Positions 51,379 through 61,131 of a DNA stretch of 64,000 nucleotides are shown here, piece by piece. The DNA is from Caulobacterales bacterium (GTDB taxonomy: Bacteria; Pseudomonadota; Alphaproteobacteria; Caulobacterales; Caulobacteraceae). The stretch lies in NCBI GenBank assembly GCA_019510435.1, contig JAEKKJ010000015.1, forward strand, positions 88,731-152,730, written 5' to 3'. The notes below the pieces were generated by a model. It was not told the origin of the DNA. It did not search any database and saw only the letters and a list, made by a program, of their open reading frames with translations. Position numbers and translations under genes: made by a program. Numbering within the stretch: position 1 is the stretch's first letter; each line of letters opens with the position of its first letter.

Positions 51379-53298
51379 TCAGGGGCGCTTGGCCTTGGTC
51401 GTCTTGACCGGCTCGGCCGGCGGCAGGGGCTGGTCCACCCGCGCCATGGCCGCGCGAGGTGGGTTCGACGCCGCGATGGTTCCCGCCTTGGCCTTCTCCT
51501 CGCCCGGATCGGCGGCCGCGGCGCGCTGGCAGGCCATGGTCAGGGCCATGTCGTTCAGGGCGGCGCAGTCGTGGAGGACGGCGGCCACGCCCTCGAAATC
51601 ACCCCTCGCCTTGAAGATCGAGATCCGGTCGGCGATGAACGGCTTCACGTCGCCGACCGCCGTCGCCCCGTCCGAGAGCGCCACCAGCGCGCTGTTGTCG
51701 TCGCCGGCCATGCGCCAGGCCACCGCCAGCTTCTGATAGACCAGCGGTCCCTTGAAGCCCGAGGCCAGGACGGTCTTGAGCTGCCGGATCGCAATTTCGG
51801 GGCGGCCCTCGGCGATGGCCACGGCCGAGGCGATCTGCAGCACGTCGGGGCTGGTTCCCACCGGCGACTTCAGGGAAGGGTCGATCTCGGCCCGCGCGCC
51901 TACGACATCGCCGCGGGCCAGGGCGTCCTCGGCCCGCTCGGCGGCCTGGTGGCCCTCCACCTCGGGCCGAAGGCGCACAAAGTCGAACTCTGGCAGCGGC
52001 TTGCGGCCCGCGTCGGTCTGCGCCACCGCCGCGGCGCGGTCGGGATAGAAGGCACCCAGATAGGCCTCGACCGCATCGATCCGCGCCTCGGCGTCCTCGT
52101 GCAGGTGCACTGAGACCATCTCGCGCCGCTCTTCCAGCTTGTTCATCGCCAAGTGGGCGACGTAGCCGGCGGCCATCATCTGCGCCTTCTGCATCAGGAA
52201 CGGCGCGTTCTTCACCTGCAGCAGGCTGGTCCTGAGGCTGGCGAGGTCCTGGGCCGCCAGGGCCTGGGCCTTGGCCGCCTGGTCCCGCCGCGCCGCCGAC
52301 GCCTGCTGGTGCGCGCGATTGGCGTCCCAGGCGGCCTTCAGCACCTGCACGCCGACGCCCGGATCGGCGCCCTTTCGCACCAGGATGTCGGCCGCCAGCA
52401 GGTCCGCCTCGCGATCGGCGCCGCCACCCAGGGTGGGAAAGCGGAAGCGGCTGGGCTCGGCGGCCTCCAGGTCGCTGACGAAGCCCGCGGCGAGGATCAC
52501 CGAGGCCGAGCTGCGCGCCTTGGCCCCGTCGCCGCCCGCGTCACCGCCGAAGTTCTGCACCACGCTGATGCCGAGGCTGGCCAACTGCAGCGCCTGGGCC
52601 ATCTGGTCGTAGGTGGAGGTCGCCTTGGGCAGCTGCTGCGGCTGTTTGAGCACCAGGTGCGCGTACTGGTGGGCCAGGATGAAGCGCAGCGCCTCCTGGG
52701 TCGCCACGCCTGCCCCGGCCTGGCCATAGAGGCGCTCCAGCAGTCCGGTGGTCAGCACGATGACCCCGTCGGCGCCGGCGGGGCCCTGGAAGAACGCTCG
52801 CGCATCCTCCATGCGGTCGGCCACAATCACTACGCGGGCGCGCATGTCCGGGCGAGGTCCAGCCAGGGCGATCTGGTTGGCCAGCTCCTGCAGGGCCGGC
52901 TGGGCGGCAGGCCAGGCGGCCGGGACCGGTCCGGCGCCGCCGAGCAGGGCCGCAATCGGCTGACCGGGGCTTGCCGCGTCGCCTGCGGGGAACGCCGGGT
53001 CCTGGAACCGTGCGAGAACACAGGCGTCCGGCAGCTTCACACCGGCCTTCTGCCCCTTGGCCGCGCCTTTCAGCTTGTCGCCCAGGCCCTTCTTCTCCGG
53101 CGTGGGCGCGGCAGCCACGGCCGCTCCACAGGTGATCGGCAGCGGTATCAGCGGCGCGGCGGCGACGACTCGAGCCGCAGGCGCCCGGCTCTTCGGCGCG
53201 GCGTGCGCCGGCGCCACGGCCAGCCCCACGAGCCCCAGAGCCGCGAAGGCCGCGGCCGCGCGGCCAAACCCCTGCCATTCCGCCATGGGCGCCCCCAT
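51379..53298 (-). CDS. M48-like metallopeptidase homologue with HQxxH motif and C-terminal TPR-like region
   Basis: Signal peptide; GVIVLTTGLLERL; LRFILAHQYAHLVL (normally HExxH); ADREADLLAADIL. Start may be ATG at 53286. Confidence 0.75.
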   Translation of the reverse strand: MGAPMAEWQGFGRAAAAFAALGLVGLAVAPAHAAPKSRAPAARVVAAAPLIPLPITCGAAVAAAPTPEKKGLGDKLKGAAKGQKAGVKLPDACVLARFQDPAFPAGDAASPGQPIAALLGGAGPVPAAWPAAQPALQELANQIALAGPRPDMRARVVIVADRMEDARAFFQGPAGADGVIVLTTGLLERLYGQAGAGVATQEALRFILAHQYAHLVLKQPQQLPKATSTYDQMAQALQLASLGISVVQNFGGDAGGDGAKARSSASVILAAGFVSDLEAAEPSRFRFPTLGGGADREADLLAADILVRKGADPGVGVQVLKAAWDANRAHQQASAARRDQAAKAQALAAQDLASLRTSLLQVKNAPFLMQKAQMMAAGYVAHLAMNKLEERREMVSVHLHEDAEARIDAVEAYLGAFYPDRAAAVAQTDAGRKPLPEFDFVRLRPEVEGHQAAERAEDALARGDVVGARAEIDPSLKSPVGTSPDVLQIASAVAIAEGRPEIAIRQLKTVLASGFKGPLVYQKLAVAWRMAGDDNSALVALSDGATAVGDVKPFIADRISIFKARGDFEGVAAVLHDCAALNDMALTMACQRAAAADPGEEKAKAGTIAASNPPRAAMARVDQPLPPAEPVKTTKAKRP

Positions 53299-53464
53299 CC
53301 CGTCGGCGCCGCGGCCGCGGGATTCCCCAGCGGCACTTTGAGATCAAGGGTTTGCGAACGCAATCAGGTTCGCCCAGTCGGGGCAGGCCACGCGTATGAC
53401 TGCGACCTCAGGGCGAGTCGCCAGGAGCGGGTCGCCAAGGGGGCGGGTTGATGGAGGAGGAAAG

Positions 53465-53554
53465 TGGCGGTGACGGAGGGATTCGAACCCTCGATACGCT
53501 TTCACGTATGACGATTTAGCAAACCGTTGCCTTCAGCCACTCGGCCACGTCACC
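53465..53554 (-). tRNA. tRNA-Ser (anticodon GCT)
   Basis: Reverse complement GGTGACGTGGCCGAGTGGCTGAAGGCAACGGTTTGCTAAATCGTCATACGTGAAAGCGTATCGAGGGTTCGAATCCCTCCGTCACCGCCA; cloverleaf arms, long variable arm, encoded CCA. Confidence 0.95.
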
Positions 53555-53734
53555 AGGTCCGCGGCGCCGAAGCGCGTGCGGGAGCGGGGTTCTAGCGGAC
53601 GGCGGGCCGTCTGCCTAGACGGTCGAAGGGGCCATTGCAGGCTTCGCCGCGTCGAACGGCGACGTCGCGTCGGGGACCATCGCCCCGAGCGGCCACGGCC
53701 AACCCCGTGCGGGCGCGGCCGGGTCAGATCGATC

Positions 53735-53774
53735 GATGCGAGGGCCGCTCCACCGGGGCGGCCCTTTTCGCATC
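53735..53774 (+). terminator. Strong hairpin, possible rho-independent terminator (+ orientation)
   Basis: AGGGCCGC-tccaccggg-GCGGCCCTTTT flanked by GATGCG/CGCATC. Confidence 0.4.
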
Positions 53775-53785
53775 TGCGTCTCAGG

Positions 53786-54058
53786 TCAACCCTGGGCCAG
53801 CCACTGGCGGGCCTGGCGCTGGGCTTCGGCGACCTCGTCGGACGCCATCTCGCCGGCCAGTTCCTTGCGGTAGACCTTGGCCTCCATCGAGCCGCGCATG
53901 GCCGCCAGGTTGAACAGCATATGCGCCGAGACGTAGTCCAGCGGCGCGCCGCCCTGACCCGTCGAATAGAGCAAACCTAAGCGGAACAACTCGTCGCCCG
54001 TCGCGTCCGGAGTCGGCAGCGGCAGGCCATCGCACTTGGTGTCGATGCTCGCCAGCAT
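53786..54058 (-). CDS. Small SEL1-like repeat protein
   Basis: GDELFRLGLLYSTGQGGAPLDYVSAHMLFNLAAMRGSMEAKVYRKELAGEMASDEVAEAQRQARQWL. Confidence 0.8.
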   Translation of the reverse strand: MLASIDTKCDGLPLPTPDATGDELFRLGLLYSTGQGGAPLDYVSAHMLFNLAAMRGSMEAKVYRKELAGEMASDEVAEAQRQARQWLAQG

Positions 54059-54360
54059 GGTTTCAGTCCCTTTTTCGCCGGCGGCCCCGCTTCTGCGAAC
54101 CCTTCACCGGCCTACGAGCGCAGAAAACCAAGCTTGCGCTGAACACATGGTTAAGGCGGCCGTTGTCCAATTGTCAGGAATCCCAGCCGGGACAATCGAC
54201 CGCACCCTTAACGGGCCGATTCGGGAACGGCAGCCCCTGCGAGCAGTTGCGGTTAACAGCCCGCTTTCGAGGCCCGCCTTTGTGCTGCGGCCAAGCTTGG
54301 CCTAGATCAGCGAGCGTCGTTCAGGGAGAGTTCAGCCGCGCCCGTCATGATGCCCGAAGA

Positions 54361-54954
54361 ATGAAGCGCCTGTTCCTCATCCTGGCGGCGGCGGCCAGCC
54401 TCGCAACCGGCCTCTCCGGCGCCGGCCTCGCCCTCGCCGGCGAAGGCGGCGGCCATGGCCGCTGGGCTGATCGGGGTGGTGAACGAGGTGGTGACCGCGG
54501 TGGCGGCGAACGCGGTGGCGACCGCGGCGGTGAGCGCGGTGGGCCGCCGGGCCAGATGCGGCGCTACGACCAGGGCCGCGCGCCGATGGACTATCCGGGC
54601 GGCGGCCGCGGCCGCTGGGCTGACGCGCCCCGGGGCCGGTATGACGAGGGTCCGCGCGGTCGCTACGAGGAGGCGCCCCGTGGCCGGTACGAGGAGGCGC
54701 CTCGGCGCTACGAAGAGGCGCCGCGCGGCCGCTATGAGGGGCGCTACGAAGACTCGCCGCCCAGCTACGCCCCCCGGCGAGGCTACTCGCCGCGGCCCGG
54801 CGGCTACCTGCCGCCCGACTACCGCGGCGCGCCGGTCGGCGACTACCAGCGCTACCGCCTGCGTCCCCCGCCGCGCGGCTATTCCTGGATCCACGTCGGC
54901 GCCGGCTTCGCCCTCGTCGGCCCCGACGGCCAGGTCTTCGACGTCATCCAGTAG
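54361..54954 (+). CDS. Secreted Gly/Arg-rich RcnB-family protein
   Basis: Signal peptide MKRLFLILAAAASLATGLSGAGLALA; C-terminal RcnB-like DYQRYRLRPPPRGYSWIHVGAGFALVGPDGQVFDVI; internal GGERGGDRGG and PRGRYEEA repeats. Confidence 0.78.
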   Translation: MKRLFLILAAAASLATGLSGAGLALAGEGGGHGRWADRGGERGGDRGGGERGGDRGGERGGPPGQMRRYDQGRAPMDYPGGGRGRWADAPRGRYDEGPRGRYEEAPRGRYEEAPRRYEEAPRGRYEGRYEDSPPSYAPRRGYSPRPGGYLPPDYRGAPVGDYQRYRLRPPPRGYSWIHVGAGFALVGPDGQVFDVIQ

Positions 54955-54973
54955 CGCTCCCTCCCGTGAGGAA

Positions 54974-55106
54974 GTCCCTCCCTCAATGGGGAGGGACAAA
55001 TCGCGAAGCGATCAGGGTGGGGTGGCCGCGACCGGGCGTGGCGCTCGATCGAGCGAGCCCCACCCTGGCGGCTGCGCCGCCTGTCCCTCCCCATCAAGGG
55101 AGGGAC
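54974..55106. repeat. Large intergenic palindromic element (family B)
   Basis: GTCCCTCCCTCAATGGGGAGGGAC / GTCCCTCCCCATCAAGGGAGGGAC near-perfect 24-bp outer arms; inner CAGGGTGGGG / CCCCACCCTG; central CGCGACCGGGCG...CGATCGA. Confidence 0.8.
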
Positions 55107-55109
55107 GGG

Positions 55110-56606
55110 TCACAGCCCCAGCTTGGCGCGCAGCAGCCCGTTGATGACGCCGGGGTTCGCCTTGCCGGCGGTTTCCTTCATCACCTGGCCCACGAACCAG
55201 CCAATGGCCTGGGGCTTTTCCTTCACCGCGCCGGCCTGGCCGGGATTGGCGGCGATCAGCTTGTCGATGATGGCTTCCAGCGCGCCGGTGTCGCTGACCT
55301 GCTTCAGGCCCTGCTTCTCGACGATCTCGCCGGCGCTGCCCTCGCCGGCCCACATGCGCTCGAAGACGTCCTTGGCGATCTTGGACGAGATCACCCCCTC
55401 CTCGATCAGCTGCACCAGCTCGGCGATGGCGGCCGGGAAGATCGGGCTGTTCTCGATCTCGATCCCGCCGGCGGTGAGGCGCGCAGCCAGGTCGTTGGTG
55501 ACCCAGTTGGCTGTCAGCTTGGCGTCGCGCCCCTTGGCGGCGGCCTCGTAGAAGTCGGCCTTGGCCTGTTCGGCGATCAGCACCCCGGCGTCATAGGCCG
55601 AGAGGCCGTACTGCGCCTGGAACCGCACCTTCTTGGCGTCGGGCAGTTCCGGCAGCCCGGCTTCGATGCGCTTGATCCACGCCGGGTCCAGCTCCAGCGG
55701 CAACAGGTCCGGGTCCGGGAAGTAGCGGTACTCGTGCGCGTCTTCCTTGGAGCGCATGGAGCGCGTCTCGCCCTTCACGGTGTCGAACAGGCGGGTCTCC
55801 TGATCGATCTTGCCGCCGTCCTCCAGGATCTCGATCTGCCGGCGCGCCTCGTACTCGATCGCCTGCTGGATGAAGCGGAACGAGTTGACGTTCTTGATCT
55901 CGCAGCGCGTGCCCAGGACGCCGAAGTCGCCGCTCTCGCGGAACTTCTCGTAGTCCCCAGGCCTGCAGACCGAGACGTTCACGTCGGCGCGCAGGTTGCC
56001 CTTCTCCATGTCGCCGTCGCAGGTGCCGAGATAGACCAGGATGGTCCGCAGCTTCTTGACGTAGGCCGCCGCGTCCTCCGGCGAGCGCATGTCGGGCTTC
56101 GACACGATCTCCATCAGCGCCGTACCGGCGCGGTTGAGGTCGACGAAGCTGGCGTTCGGGTCCTGGTCGTGCAGCATCTTGCCGGCGTCCTGCTCCAGGT
56201 GCAGCCGCTCGATGCGCACGGTGAACGCCGAGCCGTCGTCACGCTCGACGATCACCTCGCCCTCGCCGACGATCGGGTCCTTGAACTGGCTGATCTGGTA
56301 GCCCTGCGGCAGGTCCGGGAAGAAGTAGTTCTTCCGGTCGAAGCGCGACCAGGCGTTGATCTGGGCCTTCAGCCCAAGGCCGGTCTTCACCGCCTGCTCC
56401 ACGCAGTGGCGGTTGATCACCGGCAGCATGCCCGGCATGGCCGCGTCCACCAGGCTGACCTGGGTGTTGGGCGCCGCGCCCGCGCCCACGGCGGCGCCGG
56501 AGAACAGCTTGGCGTTGGAGGCCACCTGGGCGTGGACCTCGAGGCCGAGGACGATCTCCCAGGGGCCTGTGCGGCCCTGGATCAGCTTTGGGTTCGCTTC
56601 GCTCAT
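55110..56606 (-). CDS. gatB: Asp-tRNA(Asn)/Glu-tRNA(Gln) amidotransferase subunit B
   Basis: [23 protein letters not shown]...[21 protein letters not shown]...[11 protein letters not shown]. Confidence 0.97.
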   Translation of the reverse strand: MSEANPKLIQGRTGPWEIVLGLEVHAQVASNAKLFSGAAVGAGAAPNTQVSLVDAAMPGMLPVINRHCVEQAVKTGLGLKAQINAWSRFDRKNYFFPDLPQGYQISQFKDPIVGEGEVIVERDDGSAFTVRIERLHLEQDAGKMLHDQDPNASFVDLNRAGTALMEIVSKPDMRSPEDAAAYVKKLRTILVYLGTCDGDMEKGNLRADVNVSVCRPGDYEKFRESGDFGVLGTRCEIKNVNSFRFIQQAIEYEARRQIEILEDGGKIDQETRLFDTVKGETRSMRSKEDAHEYRYFPDPDLLPLELDPAWIKRIEAGLPELPDAKKVRFQAQYGLSAYDAGVLIAEQAKADFYEAAAKGRDAKLTANWVTNDLAARLTAGGIEIENSPIFPAAIAELVQLIEEGVISSKIAKDVFERMWAGEGSAGEIVEKQGLKQVSDTGALEAIIDKLIAANPGQAGAVKEKPQAIGWFVGQVMKETAGKANPGVINGLLRAKLGL

Positions 56607-56736
56607 GGGCGGTTAGTTAGCGAAGGCCGTCGCCAAGCGGAAGCCGCGCGTCGATGCCCTCTTGCTTTTCGGCCACGAAATCGCCTCAAGCTGGGGCAGT
56701 CTTAACGACGCCTAGATCCGGGGGAAAGGAACACCC

Positions 56737-57030
56737 ATGAAGTCCATCGCTATCGCCGCCGCGCTTGCGGTTTCGGCCCTTGCCGCGCCCGCCTTCGCCG
56801 CCGATCCGACGCCGGCGCCCGCCGCCGCGGCGCCTGACGCCAAGCTGTCGGTCGAGAATTCCACCATCGAGCAGATCATCGCCAACCCGGCCGCCAAGGC
56901 CGCGCTGGAGAAGGAACTGCCGCAGATCCCGGCCTACTACGACCAGATCAAGACCATGACGCTGTCGCAGGTCGCTCCGATGAGCCAAGGCGCCATCGAC
57001 GCCCCGCTGGGGAGCTGTCAGCGAAGCTGA
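56737..57030 (+). CDS. Small secreted hypothetical protein
   Basis: Signal peptide MKSIAIAAALAVSALAAPAFAADPTP; 97 aa. Confidence 0.65.
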   Translation: MKSIAIAAALAVSALAAPAFAADPTPAPAAAAPDAKLSVENSTIEQIIANPAAKAALEKELPQIPAYYDQIKTMTLSQVAPMSQGAIDAPLGSCQRS

Positions 57031-57031
57031 C

Positions 57032-57074
57032 TGAGGGGGCTTCTTCCACAACCGTTGGAGCGGAAGCCCCCTCA
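57032..57074 (+). terminator. Stem-loop after the small secreted protein gene
   Basis: 12-bp perfect arms TGAGGGGGCTTC / GAAGCCCCCTCA directly after the stop codon. Confidence 0.55.
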
Positions 57075-57118
57075 ACCACTTCATGGTCCCTCCCCCAATA
57101 GAGGGAGGAATTATCGCC

Positions 57119-58591
57119 TCACCACCACCGCTGCGGCTTGGCGCGGAAGTCGGCGGCCTTCTCGATGGCGCTGCCCAGCGAGAACAGCGTCCCCTCGTCC
57201 AGGTTGCGTCCGATCAGCTGCAGGCCCAGCGGCAGGCCCTGGGCGTCGAGGCCCGCCGGCACGCTCATGCCCGGCAGGCCGGCCAGGTTCACGGTCACCG
57301 TGAAGATGTCGTTCAGGTACATGGCCACCGGGTCGTCCGACCGCTCGCCCAGGGCGAAGGCGGCCGAGGGCGCGGTCGGCGTCAGCAGCGCGTCGCAGGT
57401 CTTCCAGGCCTGGTCGAAGTCGTCGGCGATGCGCCGGCGCACCTTCAGCGCCTTCAGGTAATAGGCGTCGTAGTAGCCGGCCGAGAGCACATAGGTGCCG
57501 ATCAGGATCCGCCGCTTCACCTCCGCCCCGAAGCCCTCGGCGCGGGTCCGCTCATAGGTTTCGAGGAGCGAGCCGCCCTCGACGCGCAGGCCGTAGCGCA
57601 TGCCGTCGTAGCGGGCGAGGTTGGACGACGCCTCGGCGGGCGCCACGATGTAATAGGCCGGCAGCGCATATTTGGTGTGCGGCAGGCTGACCTCGACAAT
57701 CTCGCAGCCGGCGTCCTTCAGCCAGGCGATGCCCTGTTCCCAGAGCGCGTCGATCTCGGCCGGCATGCCGTCGACCCGGTATTCCTTCGGCACCCCGATC
57801 CGCAGGCCCTTGACCGACTTGCCGCAGAAGCTGGCGAAATCGGGGGTCTCGACCGGCAGGCTGGTGGAGTCCTTGGGGTCATGCCCGGCCATGGAGGTCA
57901 GCAGGATTGCCGCGTCCTCCACCGTGCGGGCCATCGGGCCGGCCTGGTCCAGGGACGAGGCGAAGGCCACCACGCCCCAGCGCGAGCAGCGGCCGTAGGT
58001 GGGCTTGATCCCGACCGTGCCGGTGAAGGCGGCCGGCTGGCGGATGGAACCGCCGGTGTCGGTGGCGGTGGCGCCCAGGCACAGCTGCGCCGCCACGGCC
58101 GCGGCCGAGCCCCCGGACGAGCCGCCCGGCGTCAGGTCGGCGTTGCCGCCGCGGGCGCGCCACGGGTTGACCACCGGGCCCCAGGCCGAGGTCTCGTTGG
58201 ACGAGCCCATGGCGAACTCGTCCATGTTGAGCTTGCCCAGCATGACCGCGCCATCGCGCCACAGGTTGGACGTGACCGTGCTCTCGTAGGCGGGCCGGAA
58301 GCCCTCAAGGATCTTCGAGCCGGCGGTCGAGGCCACGCCCTCGGTGCAGAACAGGTCCTTGATGCCGAGCGGCGCGCCTTCCAGCGGCCCCGCGGCGCCC
58401 TTGGCCCGGCGTTCGTCGGAGGCTCGCGCCATCTCGATCGCCCGCTCCGGCGTCTCGACCACATAGGCGTTCAGCGCCCGCGCGGCCTCCACGGCCGTCA
58501 CGTGCGCCTGGGTGATCTCTTCGGAGGAGAACGACTTGGCCGCCAGCCCGTCGAGGGCGGCCTTGAGCGTGAGCCCGGTGAGGTCCGACAT
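57119..58591 (-). CDS. gatA: Asp-tRNA(Asn)/Glu-tRNA(Gln) amidotransferase subunit A
   Basis: [61 protein letters not shown] amidase signature. Confidence 0.97.
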   Translation of the reverse strand: MSDLTGLTLKAALDGLAAKSFSSEEITQAHVTAVEAARALNAYVVETPERAIEMARASDERRAKGAAGPLEGAPLGIKDLFCTEGVASTAGSKILEGFRPAYESTVTSNLWRDGAVMLGKLNMDEFAMGSSNETSAWGPVVNPWRARGGNADLTPGGSSGGSAAAVAAQLCLGATATDTGGSIRQPAAFTGTVGIKPTYGRCSRWGVVAFASSLDQAGPMARTVEDAAILLTSMAGHDPKDSTSLPVETPDFASFCGKSVKGLRIGVPKEYRVDGMPAEIDALWEQGIAWLKDAGCEIVEVSLPHTKYALPAYYIVAPAEASSNLARYDGMRYGLRVEGGSLLETYERTRAEGFGAEVKRRILIGTYVLSAGYYDAYYLKALKVRRRIADDFDQAWKTCDALLTPTAPSAAFALGERSDDPVAMYLNDIFTVTVNLAGLPGMSVPAGLDAQGLPLGLQLIGRNLDEGTLFSLGSAIEKAADFRAKPQRWW

Positions 58592-58879
58592 CTATTCCAC
58601 CACCTTCGGCACCACGAAGAAGCCCTTCTCGGAACGCGGGGCGTTGCCGAGCACCTTGGCCGGATCGCCGCCGTCGGTGACCACGTCCTCGCGCATCGGC
58701 AGGTGCGTGTGCACCGAGGTGGTCATCGGCTCGACCCCGTCGGTGTCGACCTCGTTCAGCTGCTCGATCCAGTCGAGGATGCCCGAGAGCTCCCGGGCCA
58801 GGGGCTCCAGCTTGTCTTCCGGCTCGGCGATGCGCGCCAGCCTGGCGACCTTCTTCACGGTCGCGGCGTCGATGGCCAT
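58592..58879 (-). CDS. gatC: Asp-tRNA(Asn)/Glu-tRNA(Gln) amidotransferase subunit C
   Basis: MAIDAATVKKVARLARIAEPEDKLEPLARELSGILDWIEQLNEVDTDGVEPM. Confidence 0.95.
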   Translation of the reverse strand: MAIDAATVKKVARLARIAEPEDKLEPLARELSGILDWIEQLNEVDTDGVEPMTTSVHTHLPMREDVVTDGGDPAKVLGNAPRSEKGFFVVPKVVE

Positions 58880-58896
58880 GACCATCCCTCCTGAAT

Positions 58897-59865
58897 TCAG
58901 GCGCGTGGGCTAGCGGTGGCCGGCGGGCTTGGCAAGCCGGTGGCGAGCCATTGGGCGCATTCGGAGCCCAGTTCGGCCCGGGCGCGGGCCTCGTAGGTCG
59001 CCGCGTCCGCCTCGCTCAGCACCGCCCGCCAGCGGCCGTTCTCGCCATGATGCAGGAAGCTCTGCGCGCCGCCCTCGAAGATCCGCCCGCCCAACGGCGC
59101 GACGTCCTCGGCGTGGGCCCGCATGTAGCCGAAAGAGGCATGGTCCAGCACCCGGGCCAGCAGGGCCTCGTCCAGCGCCAGGTCGAGGAAGGCCGCGATG
59201 CGGCGCACCTGCCCCAGCAGGTCGGCCTTTAGGGCGTTGAAGTGCAGGAACAGCACATTGGGCAGGCCCTGCGCCGGCCACCAGGTGCGGATGTTCTCGA
59301 AATAGGGCCAGAACGGCGCGCCGTCGCCCCCCAGCCAGGCGCGGAAATAGGCCGCGGGATCGCCCAGCGGCGGGGTCATTGGCGGGCCCAGCTCGGCCGG
59401 GCCAGCGTTCAGCCGCTCGTACCAGAGGGCGTTGCCGCAACCGTGGTGGTGATGCAGGCTCATGGCCACGTCGCGGCCGTCGCGGGCCACATAGAGGTAG
59501 CGGGCCCGCGGCGAGATCCCCAGGGCGTCCAGCGGCAGGTGGGTCTTCACCACGCGCCGGTGGACCTGGGCCGCCAGCCGCTCCAGAACCTCGGGCGGTG
59601 TCAGGCGGTAGTCCAGCCACGGCGAGAGCGTCGCCACCGGCGCATCCTCCGCGCCGTGGTGGATCAGCTGGGTCACGATCTGCTGGACCCAGGTGGTGCC
59701 CGACTTGGCGTAGCTGGCCACCACCACGTCGCCGTCGCGCAGGGCGAAGCGGTTCCAGACGCGCGAATCCATGTGCCGGTTGACCAGCTCACGCGTCTTC
59801 GCAGGCCAAGGCGTCACGCCGCACTCCCCCTCCACCGTGGGGCGGAATAGCGGCGCGGCGCGCAC
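58897..59865 (-). CDS. Sulfotransferase domain-containing protein
   Basis: VVASYAKSGTTWVQQIVTQLIHHG (PAPS 5'-loop); KTHLPLDALGISPRARYLYVARDGRDVAMSLHHH. Confidence 0.93.
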   Translation of the reverse strand: MRAAPLFRPTVEGECGVTPWPAKTRELVNRHMDSRVWNRFALRDGDVVVASYAKSGTTWVQQIVTQLIHHGAEDAPVATLSPWLDYRLTPPEVLERLAAQVHRRVVKTHLPLDALGISPRARYLYVARDGRDVAMSLHHHHGCGNALWYERLNAGPAELGPPMTPPLGDPAAYFRAWLGGDGAPFWPYFENIRTWWPAQGLPNVLFLHFNALKADLLGQVRRIAAFLDLALDEALLARVLDHASFGYMRAHAEDVAPLGGRIFEGGAQSFLHHGENGRWRAVLSEADAATYEARARAELGSECAQWLATGLPSPPATASPRA

Positions 59866-59878
59866 CTCACAACTGCGG

Positions 59879-60436
59879 CTACTTGTCGGCCTTTTCCGCG
59901 CCGTCGGTCTTGTCGGCGGAACCCTTCAGGTCGGTGGCCTTCTTGGTCGAGAGCTTCAGCCCGTGCTGCTCGTCGAAGGTGGCCTTGTCAGATGGCGTCA
60001 GGTGCGGTCGCGCCGCCACGACACCCATGCCGATCGTCTCCTGAACGTAGTAGGTCTCGCCAGCCTCGACCTCCATGTGGAGCGTGTCCTTGGCTTCCAT
60101 CTGGATGGAGTAGTCGTGCGCGCCGGGGTCGGCGGCCAACACGAAGTACGATCCATTGCCCAGCTTTCCGACGCCCTTGTCGCCTTCGTGGACCGAGAAG
60201 CTCACGGCAGCTCCGACGAACCGCGAGGGTCGGAAGAACACGACCTGCCCCTTGCCGTCCGTCGGCGCGCCGATGACACCGTTGGCTGCGGTCGCCGGCG
60301 CGGTCTGGTCTGCAGCCTTGTCTGGCGTCTTGTCTTCGGTGGCCTGAGCGGCGGCGGGCAAGGCGACCGCCGTCATGGCGAGAGCGGCCAGGGCGGCCAG
60401 GCCGCAGCTGCGAATCGAGGTCATTTCGGGTCTCAC
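59879..60436 (-). CDS. Secreted DUF2846-like protein
   Basis: Signal peptide; GKGQVVFFRPSRFVGAAVSFSVHEGDKGVGKLGNGSYFVLAADPGAHDYSI. Confidence 0.7.
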   Translation of the reverse strand: MRPEMTSIRSCGLAALAALAMTAVALPAAAQATEDKTPDKAADQTAPATAANGVIGAPTDGKGQVVFFRPSRFVGAAVSFSVHEGDKGVGKLGNGSYFVLAADPGAHDYSIQMEAKDTLHMEVEAGETYYVQETIGMGVVAARPHLTPSDKATFDEQHGLKLSTKKATDLKGSADKTDGAEKADK

Positions 60437-61023
60437 GGGTTGGTTTCGGAAGGTGTGATGGGTGCGGTGGCCGGGGCAGCCGGCGGCGCGGCGGCAAGGT
60501 CCGCGGCGAGCTTGGCCACGCCGCGCGTTCCGGCCGGGATTTCGATCTCACCCCCGTGAATGAAGCCTGCAAAGAGGCCCCCGATCGGGACCACGGCGGC
60601 GGCGGCGATCAGGTTGGTGTTGTCGGAGCCCGACGCTCCGATCTGAAGCCCCTTCAGCCGCACCTGGCGTCCGTCCGCCTCCACGTAGCGTACGGCCAGG
60701 AGCAGCTTCGCCGGACGGCCGAGGGGACCCGAGGGCGCCGCATCGATCACCTCGCCGACGCCGCTCGCGCCCTCCGCCACAAGCACCTGTCCGTCCAGGC
60801 GGATTGGGGACGAAAGCTTCAGGGTGAACTTGTCGCCGCGCTTCATCGTCCGGCTGGAGACGGCCTGGGTGAGCTCGATCTCAACGAGCGCGCCGGCAGG
60901 GACATGCGACACCGCCAGCGGCGGCTCGACCGCCGTTGCCGGCGCCGCCGTCTGGGCGGCGGCTGGTGGTGCGACAGCCGTCAACGCAGCCAACGCCGCT
61001 GTCGCCGCGATTGCGAATTTCAT
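60433..61023 (-). CDS. Secreted hypothetical protein
   Basis: MKFAIAATAALAALTAVAPPAAAQ signal; VPAGALVEIELTQAVSSRTMKRGDKFTLKLSSPI; ends with a 4-nt overlap into the DUF2846-like gene. Confidence 0.65.
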   Translation of the reverse strand: MKFAIAATAALAALTAVAPPAAAQTAAPATAVEPPLAVSHVPAGALVEIELTQAVSSRTMKRGDKFTLKLSSPIRLDGQVLVAEGASGVGEVIDAAPSGPLGRPAKLLLAVRYVEADGRQVRLKGLQIGASGSDNTNLIAAAAVVPIGGLFAGFIHGGEIEIPAGTRGVAKLAADLAAAPPAAPATAPITPSETNP

Positions 61024-61131
61024 GAGACTCAACCCCCGAACACACACGTAATACGAGCGGCCCGGAGCTGGCAATGCGCGCCTTGGACGCTGGCGGCTGT
61101 CCCCCCGCGCGCGGGCCAGCTATGGAGGGCC

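Noticed and set aside
53983-54007. Near-EcfG motif GGAAC-N16-CGTC
   Set aside because: Inside a minus-strand coding region with a mismatched -10; expected by chance at this GC content.
54207-54231. GGAAC-N16-AGTT upstream of the RcnB-like gene
   Set aside because: -10 mismatch at its first base; not distinguishable from chance without genome-wide statistics.
56990-57110. Possible frameshift at the 3' end of the small secreted protein gene
   Set aside because: An alternative frame continues as ...AGELSAKLTEG..., but without homologues there is no way to decide; the ORF as given ends just before a clean hairpin.
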